NCBI GenBank assembly: GCA_015711795.1
Contig: JACVJC010000005.1
Coordinates: forward strand, 1-64,000
Origin: Candidatus Geothermocultor quzhuomuensis
Lineage (GTDB): Bacteria > Actinomycetota > Aquicultoria > Geothermocultorales > Geothermocultoraceae
Direction: 5' to 3'
DNA length: 64,000 bases
Shown here: in pieces, positions 42,790 to 50,844 of the stretch
Layout of the letters: each line of letters opens with the position of its first letter
Numbering within the stretch: the first letter of the stretch is position 1
The notes under the pieces: model-generated
The model's input: only the letters and a program-made list of their open reading frames with translations
What the model was told of the DNA's origin: nothing
Database searches by the model: none
Translations under genes and position numbers: made by a program

Positions 42790-43581
42790 TTAAATCAAAA
42801 AAATAATTGCTGCTTGTCTTCCTGTTCTGCCTTTGTCCCTTCGGTAAGAATAAAATAAATCTTTCCGACAAGATGTACAAAATTCACTTATCACAATCTT
42901 ATTTTGTTGGATACCAATCATCTTAAGCTGTTCCTGACCAACTGCTTTTAAATCAAGAAAAATTTTTGATTTCTTTGATTTTAACAAGTGAGGATAACAT
43001 TTCTCAAATTCTTGAGCAACATCTTTCCCAATTTCATAGCAACAAGGTCCAATTGAAGGACCAATAAAAGCATAAAGTTCTTGAGGTATAGATTTAAACA
43101 ATAACTCCATTTTTTTAAAGAGCTCTTTAACAACACCTAAAAGTAAACCGCGCCAACCACCATGAGCTATCCCTACTGCCTTATTCTTTGGATCAACCAA
43201 CAAAATAGGAAGGCAATCAGCAAAAAACATTGCTAGAGGAACCCTTTTAAGCTTTGTAACTATCCCATCTGTTTGACTAAGCTGATTCTCTGGATTTTCC
43301 CCTCCCTTTCCAATTAGCTCTTTCTTAACCTCCAAAATTTTTGCCCCGTGGACCTGTTCGGCACAGGTTAACTTCCTCAAAGAAAAACCAAGATTCTCAC
43401 CCACAATTCTTCTGTTTTTAAGAACATTTAAAAAGGCATCACCAGAATGAAACCCGAGATTTAAACTATCAAAGGGTGGCTTGCTCACCCCACCCAAACG
43501 AGTTGTAAAATAAATCGCTACTGATACCTTCTCCTTTAACTCAGGTGAGGTAAAGACATATATGTTCTTTTTTTTAATCAA
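42790..43581 (-). CDS. pgeF: Peptidoglycan editing factor PgeF (laccase-domain protein)
   Basis: 263 residues of the YfiH/DUF152 family: CAEQVHGAKILEVK, FADCLPILLVDPKNKAVGIAHGGWRGLL and FIGPSIGPCCYEIGKDV carry the conserved His and Cys metal ligands. Members act on purine nucleosides and in editing of muropeptide precursors. It is usually found directly upstream of yggS-sepF. TTG is the apparent start. Confidence 0.92.
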   Translation of the reverse strand: MIKKKNIYVFTSPELKEKVSVAIYFTTRLGGVSKPPFDSLNLGFHSGDAFLNVLKNRRIVGENLGFSLRKLTCAEQVHGAKILEVKKELIGKGGENPENQLSQTDGIVTKLKRVPLAMFFADCLPILLVDPKNKAVGIAHGGWRGLLLGVVKELFKKMELLFKSIPQELYAFIGPSIGPCCYEIGKDVAQEFEKCYPHLLKSKKSKIFLDLKAVGQEQLKMIGIQQNKIVISEFCTSCRKDLFYSYRRDKGRTGRQAAIIFLI

Positions 43582-43750
43582 TTGGAAAGAAAAAATAAAA
43601 AATCCTCCAAAAACTTCTTAAAAATTTGAACTTCAAGGATTTTAACAATTATTGAGACTAGATTGAAGAGTGCTCTTCTCTTAAGGCCAAATTGATTTAA
43701 AGAAAAATTAGAATAATTTTAGATTTAGAATAATTCTCATTACCTAATTG

Positions 43751-45883
43751 CTAAGAGAAAAATCTCTTTGGATTTACCTCTTTCTTTAAAACCTTTAAAA
43801 AAGCATCAACTATTTGTCGGTCAAATTGCTTCCCTACATTTGCTTTAAGCTCTTTAATTGTTTCCTTCAAAGAAAAAGCTGGCCGATAAGGTCTTTCAGA
43901 AACCATGGCATCAAAAGCATCAGCTACTCTGATAATCTTGGCTTCTATAGGAATTTCTTCATCTTTTAAACCATTGGGGTAACCAAGACTATTTACATCC
44001 TCATGGTGATGCCGCACTGCCCTCACTATCTCTTGAGAAAAGCCAACTGGTTCAATTATCTTTAAGCTAGCTATCGTGTGATTTTTAATTATTTCATACT
44101 CCTCTTTTGAAAGTTTGTCAGGCTTAAGGAGTATTTGCTCACTAATTCCAATTTTTCCAACATCATGTAAGAGAGCAGCAATTTGAATTTTAGAAATTTG
44201 TGATTTTGTTAAACTTAACTCTTCAGCGATCTTAACTGCTAAATCAGCTACCCTTAAAGAATGACCTTTAGTATATGGGTCTTTTGCCTCTACTGCCGCA
44301 ATTAAAGCTTGAACTGTCTTTAAATAGTATTCTTTTAAGTCCTCATAAAGCTTAGCATTTTCAACTAAAATGCCAGCTTGATTTGCCAGCGACGCCAATA
44401 AGTTTAGCTCATCTTGACTATAACGATAATAAGGAGTATGAATACTTAAAGCACCAATTAATTTATCTTTAACAACTAAGGGAGCTATAACCAATTTATC
44501 AATTCCTTTTTCGCGATAAAACTTACTATGGGCAGGTTTAAAGCCTGAGGAGCAGGGAATTACAACTGGACTCTTCTGACTTAACAAGTATTTAAGAGGT
44601 TCGGGCTCAAGCTTAAATTTAGGAACTTCTTGAGCAAGCTTTGGGTCTAAACCATAAAAAGCATTAAGATGAAATTCATCAGTATTTTCATCAAAAAGCC
44701 ATAAAGTAGAAAATTGAGCATTCATTAAATGAGTAGCTCCTTCAACAACAGCTTTTAAAACCTCCTCCAACTCAAGGGAAGAAGCAATGTACTTGCTTAA
44801 CTGAAGTAAGCCAGAAAGCTCAGTCACCTTTTTCTCTAAACCCTCATGCAACTTTACATTTTCAATAGCAACTGCCACTTCGGAACCGATTAAGGTAAGA
44901 AGCTTGACATCGTGAGAAGTAAAAGATTCCCCCGAAATCTTGTCACTAATATTTAATACCCCCAGCATCTTGTTTTTCACTTTTAAGGGAACGCAAACAG
45001 CCTCCTTCACTTCCCTTCTCTCTTTACCAAAAAGGGAATCTTTTGCTCTTCCTCTCAAAATAAGTGGTTTCCCCTCTTTGCTAACCTTTCCAGAAATCCC
45101 TTCACCTAATTTAACCCTTGTCTTTTTAATTACTTCCTCACTCAAACCTTGAGCAGCAATTATCTTTAAATCTTTTTCTTCCTCATCCAAAAGCATAAGG
45201 GAGCTGGAATAAACCTCAAATAATTGATTAACATACTTAAGAGCCAAATTTGATAAACTTTCAATACTTAAAGTAGAACTAATTGCCTTACTTAATTCGG
45301 AAAGAACCGATAATCCCTTAACCTTTCGTTTAGCATCTGCAGCTTGGAGAGCCAATCTTAAAAGAATCTCAGCTGCTAAAGAAAGTAAATTAGTAGCTGA
45401 ATATAGCTTTCTCCGAGACAAAATCTTTATTTTTCTTGCTCCTTCCATCAATTTTTCTTCATCAATTTTTAAATCTTTAGCTAACTGATTAACTTTTTTT
45501 ACTTCAAGTGACTTAACACCAATTCCACCTGCTAAAACAACCCCAACAATAATGCCTTTTAAAAAAATAGGAGAAGCAACATGGGCCAAACCAGCACGGC
45601 AAAAATAAAATGAAGGCTTCCTTTCTTCCACAACCTTTTGGATAACCCTTTTATCAGAAAAATAACACTCTTTTTCCCTTTTGGTTGCAAGCCTTATTAA
45701 CCGACAAAAATCACTTAAATTGCTAGTTTTAGTGAGAGAATTGCCATGAAGGTCAGAGATGCGGAGAGCAACCCCCATATTTTGGGCAAACTGATCTTGA
45801 AATTCCTGAATAAGCGGTAAATCTAAAATCTTAGCGATTTGAGGAACATCATTAAACTTTTCATTAAACTTTTCCTTTTCCAA
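43751..45883 (-). CDS. PocR-GAF-GAF-HD-GYP signalling protein
   Basis: The 710-residue protein has an N-terminal PocR sensory domain (about 18-175, with cysteines in FCRLIRLATKREKECYF and FYFCRAGLAHVASPIFLKG), two GAF domains (about 205-345 and 370-510) and an HD-GYP domain (about 520-700: LLHDVGKIGI, HHHEDVNSLGYPNGL, IIRVADAFDAM). The HD-GYP motif, here GYPNG, is that of c-di-GMP phosphodiesterases, though the P after GY also occurs in active ones. PocR domains bind small hydrocarbon derivatives such as propanediol. Start is TTG with a ggaggg site. It diverges from the nitroreductase. Confidence 0.9.
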   Translation of the reverse strand: MEKEKFNEKFNDVPQIAKILDLPLIQEFQDQFAQNMGVALRISDLHGNSLTKTSNLSDFCRLIRLATKREKECYFSDKRVIQKVVEERKPSFYFCRAGLAHVASPIFLKGIIVGVVLAGGIGVKSLEVKKVNQLAKDLKIDEEKLMEGARKIKILSRRKLYSATNLLSLAAEILLRLALQAADAKRKVKGLSVLSELSKAISSTLSIESLSNLALKYVNQLFEVYSSSLMLLDEEEKDLKIIAAQGLSEEVIKKTRVKLGEGISGKVSKEGKPLILRGRAKDSLFGKERREVKEAVCVPLKVKNKMLGVLNISDKISGESFTSHDVKLLTLIGSEVAVAIENVKLHEGLEKKVTELSGLLQLSKYIASSLELEEVLKAVVEGATHLMNAQFSTLWLFDENTDEFHLNAFYGLDPKLAQEVPKFKLEPEPLKYLLSQKSPVVIPCSSGFKPAHSKFYREKGIDKLVIAPLVVKDKLIGALSIHTPYYRYSQDELNLLASLANQAGILVENAKLYEDLKEYYLKTVQALIAAVEAKDPYTKGHSLRVADLAVKIAEELSLTKSQISKIQIAALLHDVGKIGISEQILLKPDKLSKEEYEIIKNHTIASLKIIEPVGFSQEIVRAVRHHHEDVNSLGYPNGLKDEEIPIEAKIIRVADAFDAMVSERPYRPAFSLKETIKELKANVGKQFDRQIVDAFLKVLKKEVNPKRFFS

Positions 45884-45919
45884 ATATCCCTCCAGCCCAA
45901 AGTAAATTACCCCTCCTTC

Positions 45920-45934
45920 TTCCCAAATTGGGAA
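45920..45934. promoter_or_regulatory. Palindrome between the HD-GYP and nitroreductase genes
   Basis: TTCCCAAATTGGGAA is a perfect 15-bp inverted repeat in the 130-bp divergent region. It is a candidate operator for either gene. No matching second copy was noticed. Confidence 0.35.
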
Positions 45935-46013
45935 TTTTTGTAATTTCCGCTAAGATATTACTAAAAAATTGACAATAAATCTAGCTTTTTTATTTTTTAA
46001 ATTAAGAACTAAA

Positions 46014-46610
46014 ATGAATATTTGGGAAGCAATTAAAAAAAGAAGAAGTGTTCGTTCTTATCAAACTAAGCCAATCCCAGAAAAAATTATTTACCAGCTT
46101 ATTGATGCTGCTCGTTGGGGACCAAGTGGAGCTAATTTACAACCTTGGAAATTTATTGCCATCACTGATCCTGAAATAAAAAAAGAGATTGGAAAATATG
46201 CCCGTTTTTTCTTTATCAAGTCTTATCATATAGCAGAAGCTCCCTTGGTTATTGCTGTTTTGGCTGATTTAAATAAGAGCAAATGGGCAGTAATTGATTC
46301 CTCTATGGCAGCTCAAAACCTTATGCTCGCTGCTCATTCCCTCGGTCTTGGAAGTTGTTTTGTTGGTTACTTTGCAGAAGAAAAAATTAAAAAAGTTTTA
46401 GCAATACCGGCTAATTTCAAAGTAGTTGGACTTATTACCGTAGGATTTCCAGCTGAAAAACCCTCCATTCCAAAAAGATTAGACGTAAAGGAAATTTTAT
46501 TCTTTGATAAATTCGGTAAAATCTCTATGACCCGTAAAATTCTTGAATTCCGAAAAAGTGGACCCCTTACCATCTTTAAAAAAGTGCTTAAAGTAATCTT
46601 TAGGGTATAA
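46014..46610 (+). CDS. Nitroreductase family FMN oxidoreductase
   Basis: From ATG 46014 the product is 198 residues with the family N-terminus KRRSVRSYQTKPIPEK, RWGPSGANLQPWKFIAI for FMN binding, AAQNLMLAAHSLGLGSCFVG and the later GLITVGFPAEKP. Members reduce nitro groups, quinones or flavins using NAD(P)H. The track start at 45969 adds a non-conserved leader. It precedes the selenoprotein redox genes on the same strand by about 50 bp and may share their transcript. Confidence 0.88.
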   Translation: MNIWEAIKKRRSVRSYQTKPIPEKIIYQLIDAARWGPSGANLQPWKFIAITDPEIKKEIGKYARFFFIKSYHIAEAPLVIAVLADLNKSKWAVIDSSMAAQNLMLAAHSLGLGSCFVGYFAEEKIKKVLAIPANFKVVGLITVGFPAEKPSIPKRLDVKEILFFDKFGKISMTRKILEFRKSGPLTIFKKVLKVIFRV

Positions 46611-46660
46611 AATTAAGTCTTGCTTGACCTTAACTCACTTAAAATTTATCATTTAGAGTA

Positions 46661-47047
46661 ATGATGAAAAAGGGATTTTTTTTATTTCTGGTTTTCTTAA
46701 TAATTCTAACTATTGCTTGTGCACCGAGCATTGAAGTTAAAGAAGAAACCACTTCAGGTTCACAGATAACTGGTAAACCTACAGTGATTGAATTTTATGC
46801 TGATTGGTGAGGTGCTTGTCGAGAAGTTGCTCCTACCGTGAGTAGAGTTAAGGAAAGATACAAGGATAAAGTTGATTTCCAATTTCTTAATGTTGATTTA
46901 AATGAAACAAGGGAAAAAGCAGATAAATATAGGATAAGAGCTATTCCAACTTTTGTTTTTATTAATAAATCGGGTGAAGTAACCGATACATTTGTAGGTG
47001 TTATTAAAGAAACCTTCTTAGTTAAAAAGATAGAGGAACTTTTTTAA
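46661..47047 (+). CDS. Selenocysteine-containing thioredoxin-like lipoprotein (UxxC)
   Basis: Start ATG 46661; TGA at 46808-46810 lies in frame at codon 50 and the frame continues to TAA at 47047, giving 128 residues. The N-terminus is a lipoprotein signal (FLVFLIILTIACAP). TGA falls exactly at the first Cys of the thioredoxin site: FYADW-U-GACREVAP, followed by YRIRAIPTFVFINKSGE with the cis-Pro. This is the classic Cys-to-Sec replacement. ORF finders split the gene (the 46838 ORF is its C-terminal part). The next gene has the same feature. It would be a membrane-anchored thiol/selenol reductant outside the cell membrane. Confidence 0.85.
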
Positions 47048-47091
47048 GCGAAAATTTGGGACAAGTTACTAAAATTTAAAAAGGGGGAAAA

Positions 47092-47331
47092 ATGGGAAAA
47101 AAAGTAAAAATTTTTACTACCTCTACCTGACCTTACTGCCACCAAGCGAAGAAGTTTCTTCAAGATAGAAATGTTGAGTTTGAAGAAATTGATGTCTCCT
47201 CAGACGCTAAAGGACGACAAGAAATGATAGAAAAAACAGGGCAAATAGTCGTCCCTGTTATCCTTGTAAATAGTGAAATTGTTATTGGTTTCGACCAAAA
47301 ACGTTTAATTAGCCTTTTAGAATTAAAATGA
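47092..47331 (+). CDS. Selenocysteine-containing glutaredoxin-like protein (Uxx-star type, UPYC)
   Basis: ATG 47092 has a strong site (aagggggaaaa). The frame reads VKIFTTST, TGA at 47128, then PYCHQAKKFLQDRNVEFEEI, the glutaredoxin/NrdH motif CPYC with the first Cys as U. It continues with VVPVILVNSEIVIGFD and ends at TGA 47329-47331, which overlaps the trxB start (ATGA). Length is 79 residues, normal for this class, known as Uxx-star glutaredoxin-like (seleno)proteins. Missed by the ORF track. It is cytoplasmic and probably reduced by the adjacent flavoprotein. Confidence 0.88.
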
Positions 47332-48236
47332 AGTTGTATGACTTAATCATTATTGGAGGAGGGCCAGCCGGTTTAACAGCTGCTGTTTATGCTGCCCGAA
47401 AAATGATGAAAACCTTGCTGGTCTCTGAAAATATTGGTGGACAGCCCCTCAAAAGCTCAGCCATTGAAAACTACCTCGGTTATTCTTATATCAGTGGAAT
47501 CGAGTTAGTTGCCAAATTTACAGAACATGTTGAGAAGTTTTCTATTGAAAAAGAATTGGCAAAGGTCAACAAAGTCACTAAATTAAATAATGATTTTAAG
47601 GTAATAGCTAAAGATAAAACCTTTAAAGGAAAGACAGTAATCATTGCTTCAGGAAAATCACCCAGATATTTGAATGTCCCTGGAGAAAAAGAATTTTTTG
47701 GTCGGGGAGTTACTTACTGTGCCACTTGCGATGCCCCCCTTTTTAGCGGAATGGATGTTGCTGTAATTGGTGGAGGTAACGCAGCTCTTGATGCAGCTTC
47801 CCAACTTGCTCTTATTGCTTCCAAGGTTCATATCATCTCTCTTAGCTCATGGACTGGTGACCCCATAACCCAGAAAAAGATAAAAGAATTTAAAAATGTC
47901 CATCCTTGGATTGGCTATCAAACTCTTCAAATTGAAGGAGATAAATTTGTTCAAGGAATTGTTATTGAGAAAATTGAATCGGGCGAGAAAAAGAAAATAC
48001 CACTTCAAGGCATCTTTGTTGAAATTGGCTCCATTCCTAACTCCCAAATTGTTGAGGGACTAGTTGAGCTAAATGAGCAAAAAGAAATTATCGTCAACTG
48101 TAAATGTGAAACTAATGTTCCTGGTCTTTTTGCCGCTGGAGATGTGACTAATGTTCCAGAAAAACAAATAATTATTGCTGCTGGTGAAGGAGCTAAAGCT
48201 GTCCTAAGTGCTTCTAAATATTTATTAGAAACTTGA
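47328..48236 (+). CDS. trxB: Thioredoxin-reductase-like flavoprotein (AhpF-like NADH type)
   Basis: 302 residues: FAD motif IIGGGPAGLTAAVYAARK, redox site VTYCATCDAPLF (CxxC), nucleotide motif VIGGGNAALDAASQLA and the C-terminal LFAAGDVTN. The usual NADPH motif HRRxxxR after the second Rossmann is replaced by IISLSSWTGDPITQK, and the following FVEIGSIPNS resembles the AhpF reductase domain, which uses NADH. It is translationally coupled to the Sec-glutaredoxin, so that is its likely substrate. Confidence 0.9.
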   Translation: MKLYDLIIIGGGPAGLTAAVYAARKMMKTLLVSENIGGQPLKSSAIENYLGYSYISGIELVAKFTEHVEKFSIEKELAKVNKVTKLNNDFKVIAKDKTFKGKTVIIASGKSPRYLNVPGEKEFFGRGVTYCATCDAPLFSGMDVAVIGGGNAALDAASQLALIASKVHIISLSSWTGDPITQKKIKEFKNVHPWIGYQTLQIEGDKFVQGIVIEKIESGEKKKIPLQGIFVEIGSIPNSQIVEGLVELNEQKEIIVNCKCETNVPGLFAAGDVTNVPEKQIIIAAGEGAKAVLSASKYLLET

Positions 48237-48260
48237 GGTCAAAGCTTATTTAAAAAAGAA

Positions 48261-48965
48261 TTGTTTAAAAAAACACTGGTTATTTTCGCTAAAGAACCCC
48301 AACTAGGTTTTGTAAAAACCCGGCTTTCGCCTCTTCTTTCTCAAGAAGAAATACTTGAACTTTATCGAAGTCTTCTCCTCGATAAAATTGAGCTAGCCAA
48401 AAAATTAAAAGGAGTCCACTTTTACCTTGCCCTTTATTCCCCAAAAGAAAAAAAGAGATTAAGTGGAATTGTCTCAAAAAACTTTAAAATCATCCATCAA
48501 AAAGGAAAAGACCTTGGGGAAAGACTTAAAAATGTTTTCTTTCAACTTTTTGAAGAAAAATGCTCTTTGGTTTTTACTGACACTGATACCCCCACCTTAC
48601 TCGAGAGTGAGTTAGAGCAATCTTTTGAACTCCTTAGTAAATTTGATGTAGTCATCGGGCCTTCTCAAGATGGAGGTTATTATCTCATTGGTCTGAGAAC
48701 CTTTTGCCCGAGTCTCTTTGATAATATCTCTTGGGGCACTCCTTTAGTACTTAAGCAAACTTTAACTCAAGTCAAGAATTTAAAGCTAAAAGTTAAGTTG
48801 CTCTCAAGAAAGTATGACTTAGACAGACCTGAGGATTTAAAGAAAGCTCTTTTAGAAATAAATAAATCGTCTTGTAATATTAAAATTTCAGCTCCAAGAA
48901 CTTTTAAATTCCTTAGTCAAATTCGCCCTTCTTTGGCTAGTCGCTTAAACCAAATCGAAATATAA
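48261..48965 (+). CDS. DUF2064 / TIGR04282-family glycosyltransferase-like protein
   Basis: 234 residues from a TTG at 48261, in the same frame as trxB but after its TGA stop. It has LVIFAKEPQLGFVKTRLSP, LVFTDTDTPTL and VIGPSQDGGYYLIGL, the pattern of the CofC/MobA-like nucleotidyltransferase fold seen in DUF2064 proteins, some in arsenosugar synthesis. The donor and acceptor cannot be assigned here. It could be co-transcribed with trxB. Confidence 0.8.
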   Translation: MFKKTLVIFAKEPQLGFVKTRLSPLLSQEEILELYRSLLLDKIELAKKLKGVHFYLALYSPKEKKRLSGIVSKNFKIIHQKGKDLGERLKNVFFQLFEEKCSLVFTDTDTPTLLESELEQSFELLSKFDVVIGPSQDGGYYLIGLRTFCPSLFDNISWGTPLVLKQTLTQVKNLKLKVKLLSRKYDLDRPEDLKKALLEINKSSCNIKISAPRTFKFLSQIRPSLASRLNQIEI

Positions 48966-48973
48966 AGCAGAAA

Positions 48974-48989
48974 ATTCGAAATACGAAAC
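48974..48989 (+). repeat. Degraded intergenic element (ATTCGAAATACGAAAC type)
   Basis: Text of the kind attcgaaatacgaaac recurs in degraded form in gaps near 53146 and, reversed, near 63530. Such sequences are found scattered in intergenic DNA of various bacteria. No gene is seen between 48966 and 49136. Confidence 0.35.
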
Positions 48990-49136
48990 GAAATTTTAAA
49001 TTACAATGTCTTAAAATTATTTCCAACATCTTTGTTTAAAAAATTGAAGAATTAAAATTTGCCTCCCGGCAAAAAACTTCCTCTATAAAGAGTGAAGATT
49101 TTAAACTATAGGATTAATTTAAAGGTTTAAAGTAGC

Positions 49137-49838
49137 CTATGGTTTTAAAGCTTCAACAATAGTTTGACCAAACCTGTAAGCAGCTTGAGAACCAGAAGCA
49201 GTTATAATATTTCCATCTTTAACTACATCTTCAGCCACGTAAATAGCCCCTTTGTTCTTAATCTCATTTATCTTAGAAGAAAATACGGTTGCTCGCTTTC
49301 CTGCTAAAACACCAGCATTAGCTAAAGTCACTGGTGCAATGCAAATAGCCGCTAATATTTTGTTAGAATTTGCTGCTTCCTTTGCGATTGAAAGAGCACT
49401 AGAGTTAGTATAGTACTCATCAGCACCAGAGCCACCTACAAATACAATTGCTGCATAATCTTCTACTCGAACCTCATCTACCAAAATATCAGGTTTAACA
49501 GTCATACCTAGCATCCCTCTAGCAATATCGAGACTTGATGATGCAACTACTACTTCCATCCCGTTAGCTTCGAAGATTTCCCTTGGCCTTTCATACTCTT
49601 CATCACGGAAGTTGTTGGTGGCAATTATCATCAAAACCTTCATTTTTTCCGAAACCTCCTTTTGCGGTAAAGTTTCCTCAGGCGTTTCTTTAGCTTTTAT
49701 TTCCTTAGTCTCCTCCTTGGAAGGATAAGGTTCCTTTTCCCCTGGAGAAAGCTTTTGCTCAGTAGAAGCGCCCTGACAACCCATAAATAATGAAACAACT
49801 AAAAAAACTACCAAAACTATCAATATTTTTTCCTTCAT
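49137..49838 (-). CDS. DJ-1/PfpI family lipoprotein
   Basis: A lipoprotein signal (LVVFLVVSLFMGCQG) and a charged linker rich in E, K and P precede a DJ-1/PfpI domain (about residues 65-233): MKVLMIIATNNFRDEEYE, VFVGGSGADEYYTN and the nucleophile elbow AAICIAPVTLANAGVLAG with the conserved Cys. Cytosolic relatives include proteases, glyoxalases and chaperones; an extracytoplasmic lipid-anchored form is less common. The function is not certain. Confidence 0.85.
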   Translation of the reverse strand: MKEKILIVLVVFLVVSLFMGCQGASTEQKLSPGEKEPYPSKEETKEIKAKETPEETLPQKEVSEKMKVLMIIATNNFRDEEYERPREIFEANGMEVVVASSSLDIARGMLGMTVKPDILVDEVRVEDYAAIVFVGGSGADEYYTNSSALSIAKEAANSNKILAAICIAPVTLANAGVLAGKRATVFSSKINEIKNKGAIYVAEDVVKDGNIITASGSQAAYRFGQTIVEALKP

Positions 49839-49940
49839 AACCTCACCCCTTACTATTTTATTTCATCCTTGCCATATTTGCCAATAATTTCATTTTGCGA
49901 TTTTTAGGACTACTGGCCAAAGTCAGTGAAAAAATTTTTC

Positions 49941-49969
49941 TTGAAAAGAAAAGAGCTAAATGATATTAT
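49941..49969 (+). promoter_or_regulatory. Promoter of rpmB
   Basis: TTGAAA and TATTAT are separated by exactly 17 bases and lie about 48 bp before the rpmB start. Confidence 0.65.
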
Positions 49970-50016
49970 TGGCAACGCTTATGGTCTAGGAGAAGATTCT
50001 AAGCTAGGAGGTTGTA

Positions 50017-50208
50017 ATGGCAAGAAGATGTGAAATTTGTGGAAAGAGACCAATGAGCGGGAGTCAAGTTAGCCACTCCCATCGAGTGACTAAAAGAAAG
50101 TTTAATCCCAACATCATAAAAGTTAGAGTTCTCGTCAACGGTTCTCCTAAGAAGATAAATATCTGCACAAAATGCCTGAAAAGTGGAAAAGTAACTCGGG
50201 TAATATAA
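50017..50208 (+). CDS. rpmB: 50S ribosomal protein L28
   Basis: 63 residues: ARRCEICGKRPMSGSQVSHS, KRKFNPNIIKVRV and ICTKCLKSGKVTRV. All four Cys of the zinc-binding (C+) form are present as two CxxC pairs. A strong aggagg site is seen before the ATG. It is a single-gene unit, as often for rpmB. Confidence 0.97.
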   Translation: MARRCEICGKRPMSGSQVSHSHRVTKRKFNPNIIKVRVLVNGSPKKINICTKCLKSGKVTRVI

Positions 50209-50219
50209 AAAAACTATGG

Positions 50220-50774
50220 TTACGGGTTAATAGTTAAAGAGTTAAGGGTTTCTCCTTTCTCTAAGCTAACTATTCTTACTCCTTCATCTTCAATTAAAGC
50301 AATTGAGGCAATCTCATCTCCTTTGGGTAAAGAAGGGCTTCCTGGATTTAAAAGAATCATCTTTCCTTCTTTTTTTAGCTCTCTTACGTGAGTATGTCCG
50401 GAGATAACTAAATTAACTTGATTTTTATTTCCCCATTTTAAAATCTTTTCTTGGCTTAATAAGTGTCCATGATGAACAAGAATGTTGTAGTTCTCCAAGA
50501 TTAAATGGAGGTAAGGACTTTCAATGGGATAATCAAGAGCTAGAGTGTCAACTTGGGAGTCACAATTTCCTTGAGCAAAAAAGATGGGAATTGAAGAATT
50601 GTTTAGCTCTTTCGCTAATTCTAAAGGATTATAGGTAGGCAAGATAGGATTGAAAGCTCCATGATATAAGATGTCGCCAGAGTGTAAAATCAACTGGCAT
50701 CCTTGAAAAAATTTTAAGGCTTTTCCCCAAGCTGCTACATCTCCGTGGGTATCGCTAATAACACCAATTTTCAT
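50220..50774 (-). CDS. YfcE/MJ0936-family metallophosphodiesterase
   Basis: 184 residues with the calcineurin-type metal sites: IGVISDTHGD, LILHSGDILYHG, FAQGNCDSQ, LVHHGHLLS and VISGHTHVRE. Members cleave phosphodiester bonds of artificial substrates; the physiological target is unknown. It ends 12 bp from rpmB in convergent orientation. Confidence 0.88.
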   Translation of the reverse strand: MKIGVISDTHGDVAAWGKALKFFQGCQLILHSGDILYHGAFNPILPTYNPLELAKELNNSSIPIFFAQGNCDSQVDTLALDYPIESPYLHLILENYNILVHHGHLLSQEKILKWGNKNQVNLVISGHTHVRELKKEGKMILLNPGSPSLPKGDEIASIALIEDEGVRIVSLEKGETLNSLTINP

Positions 50775-50844
50775 TGTTTACTCCTACCTTTCATCTTAAT
50801 TTCCATAATTCAAATCAGGTGATACTGCTCACTACTTACTGTTT

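Noticed and set aside
47328-48965. trxB and the DUF2064 gene as one fused protein read through TGA
   Set aside because: They share a frame, but the TGA lies at the natural TrxB C-terminus and the DUF2064 part has its own start; not at a redox site.
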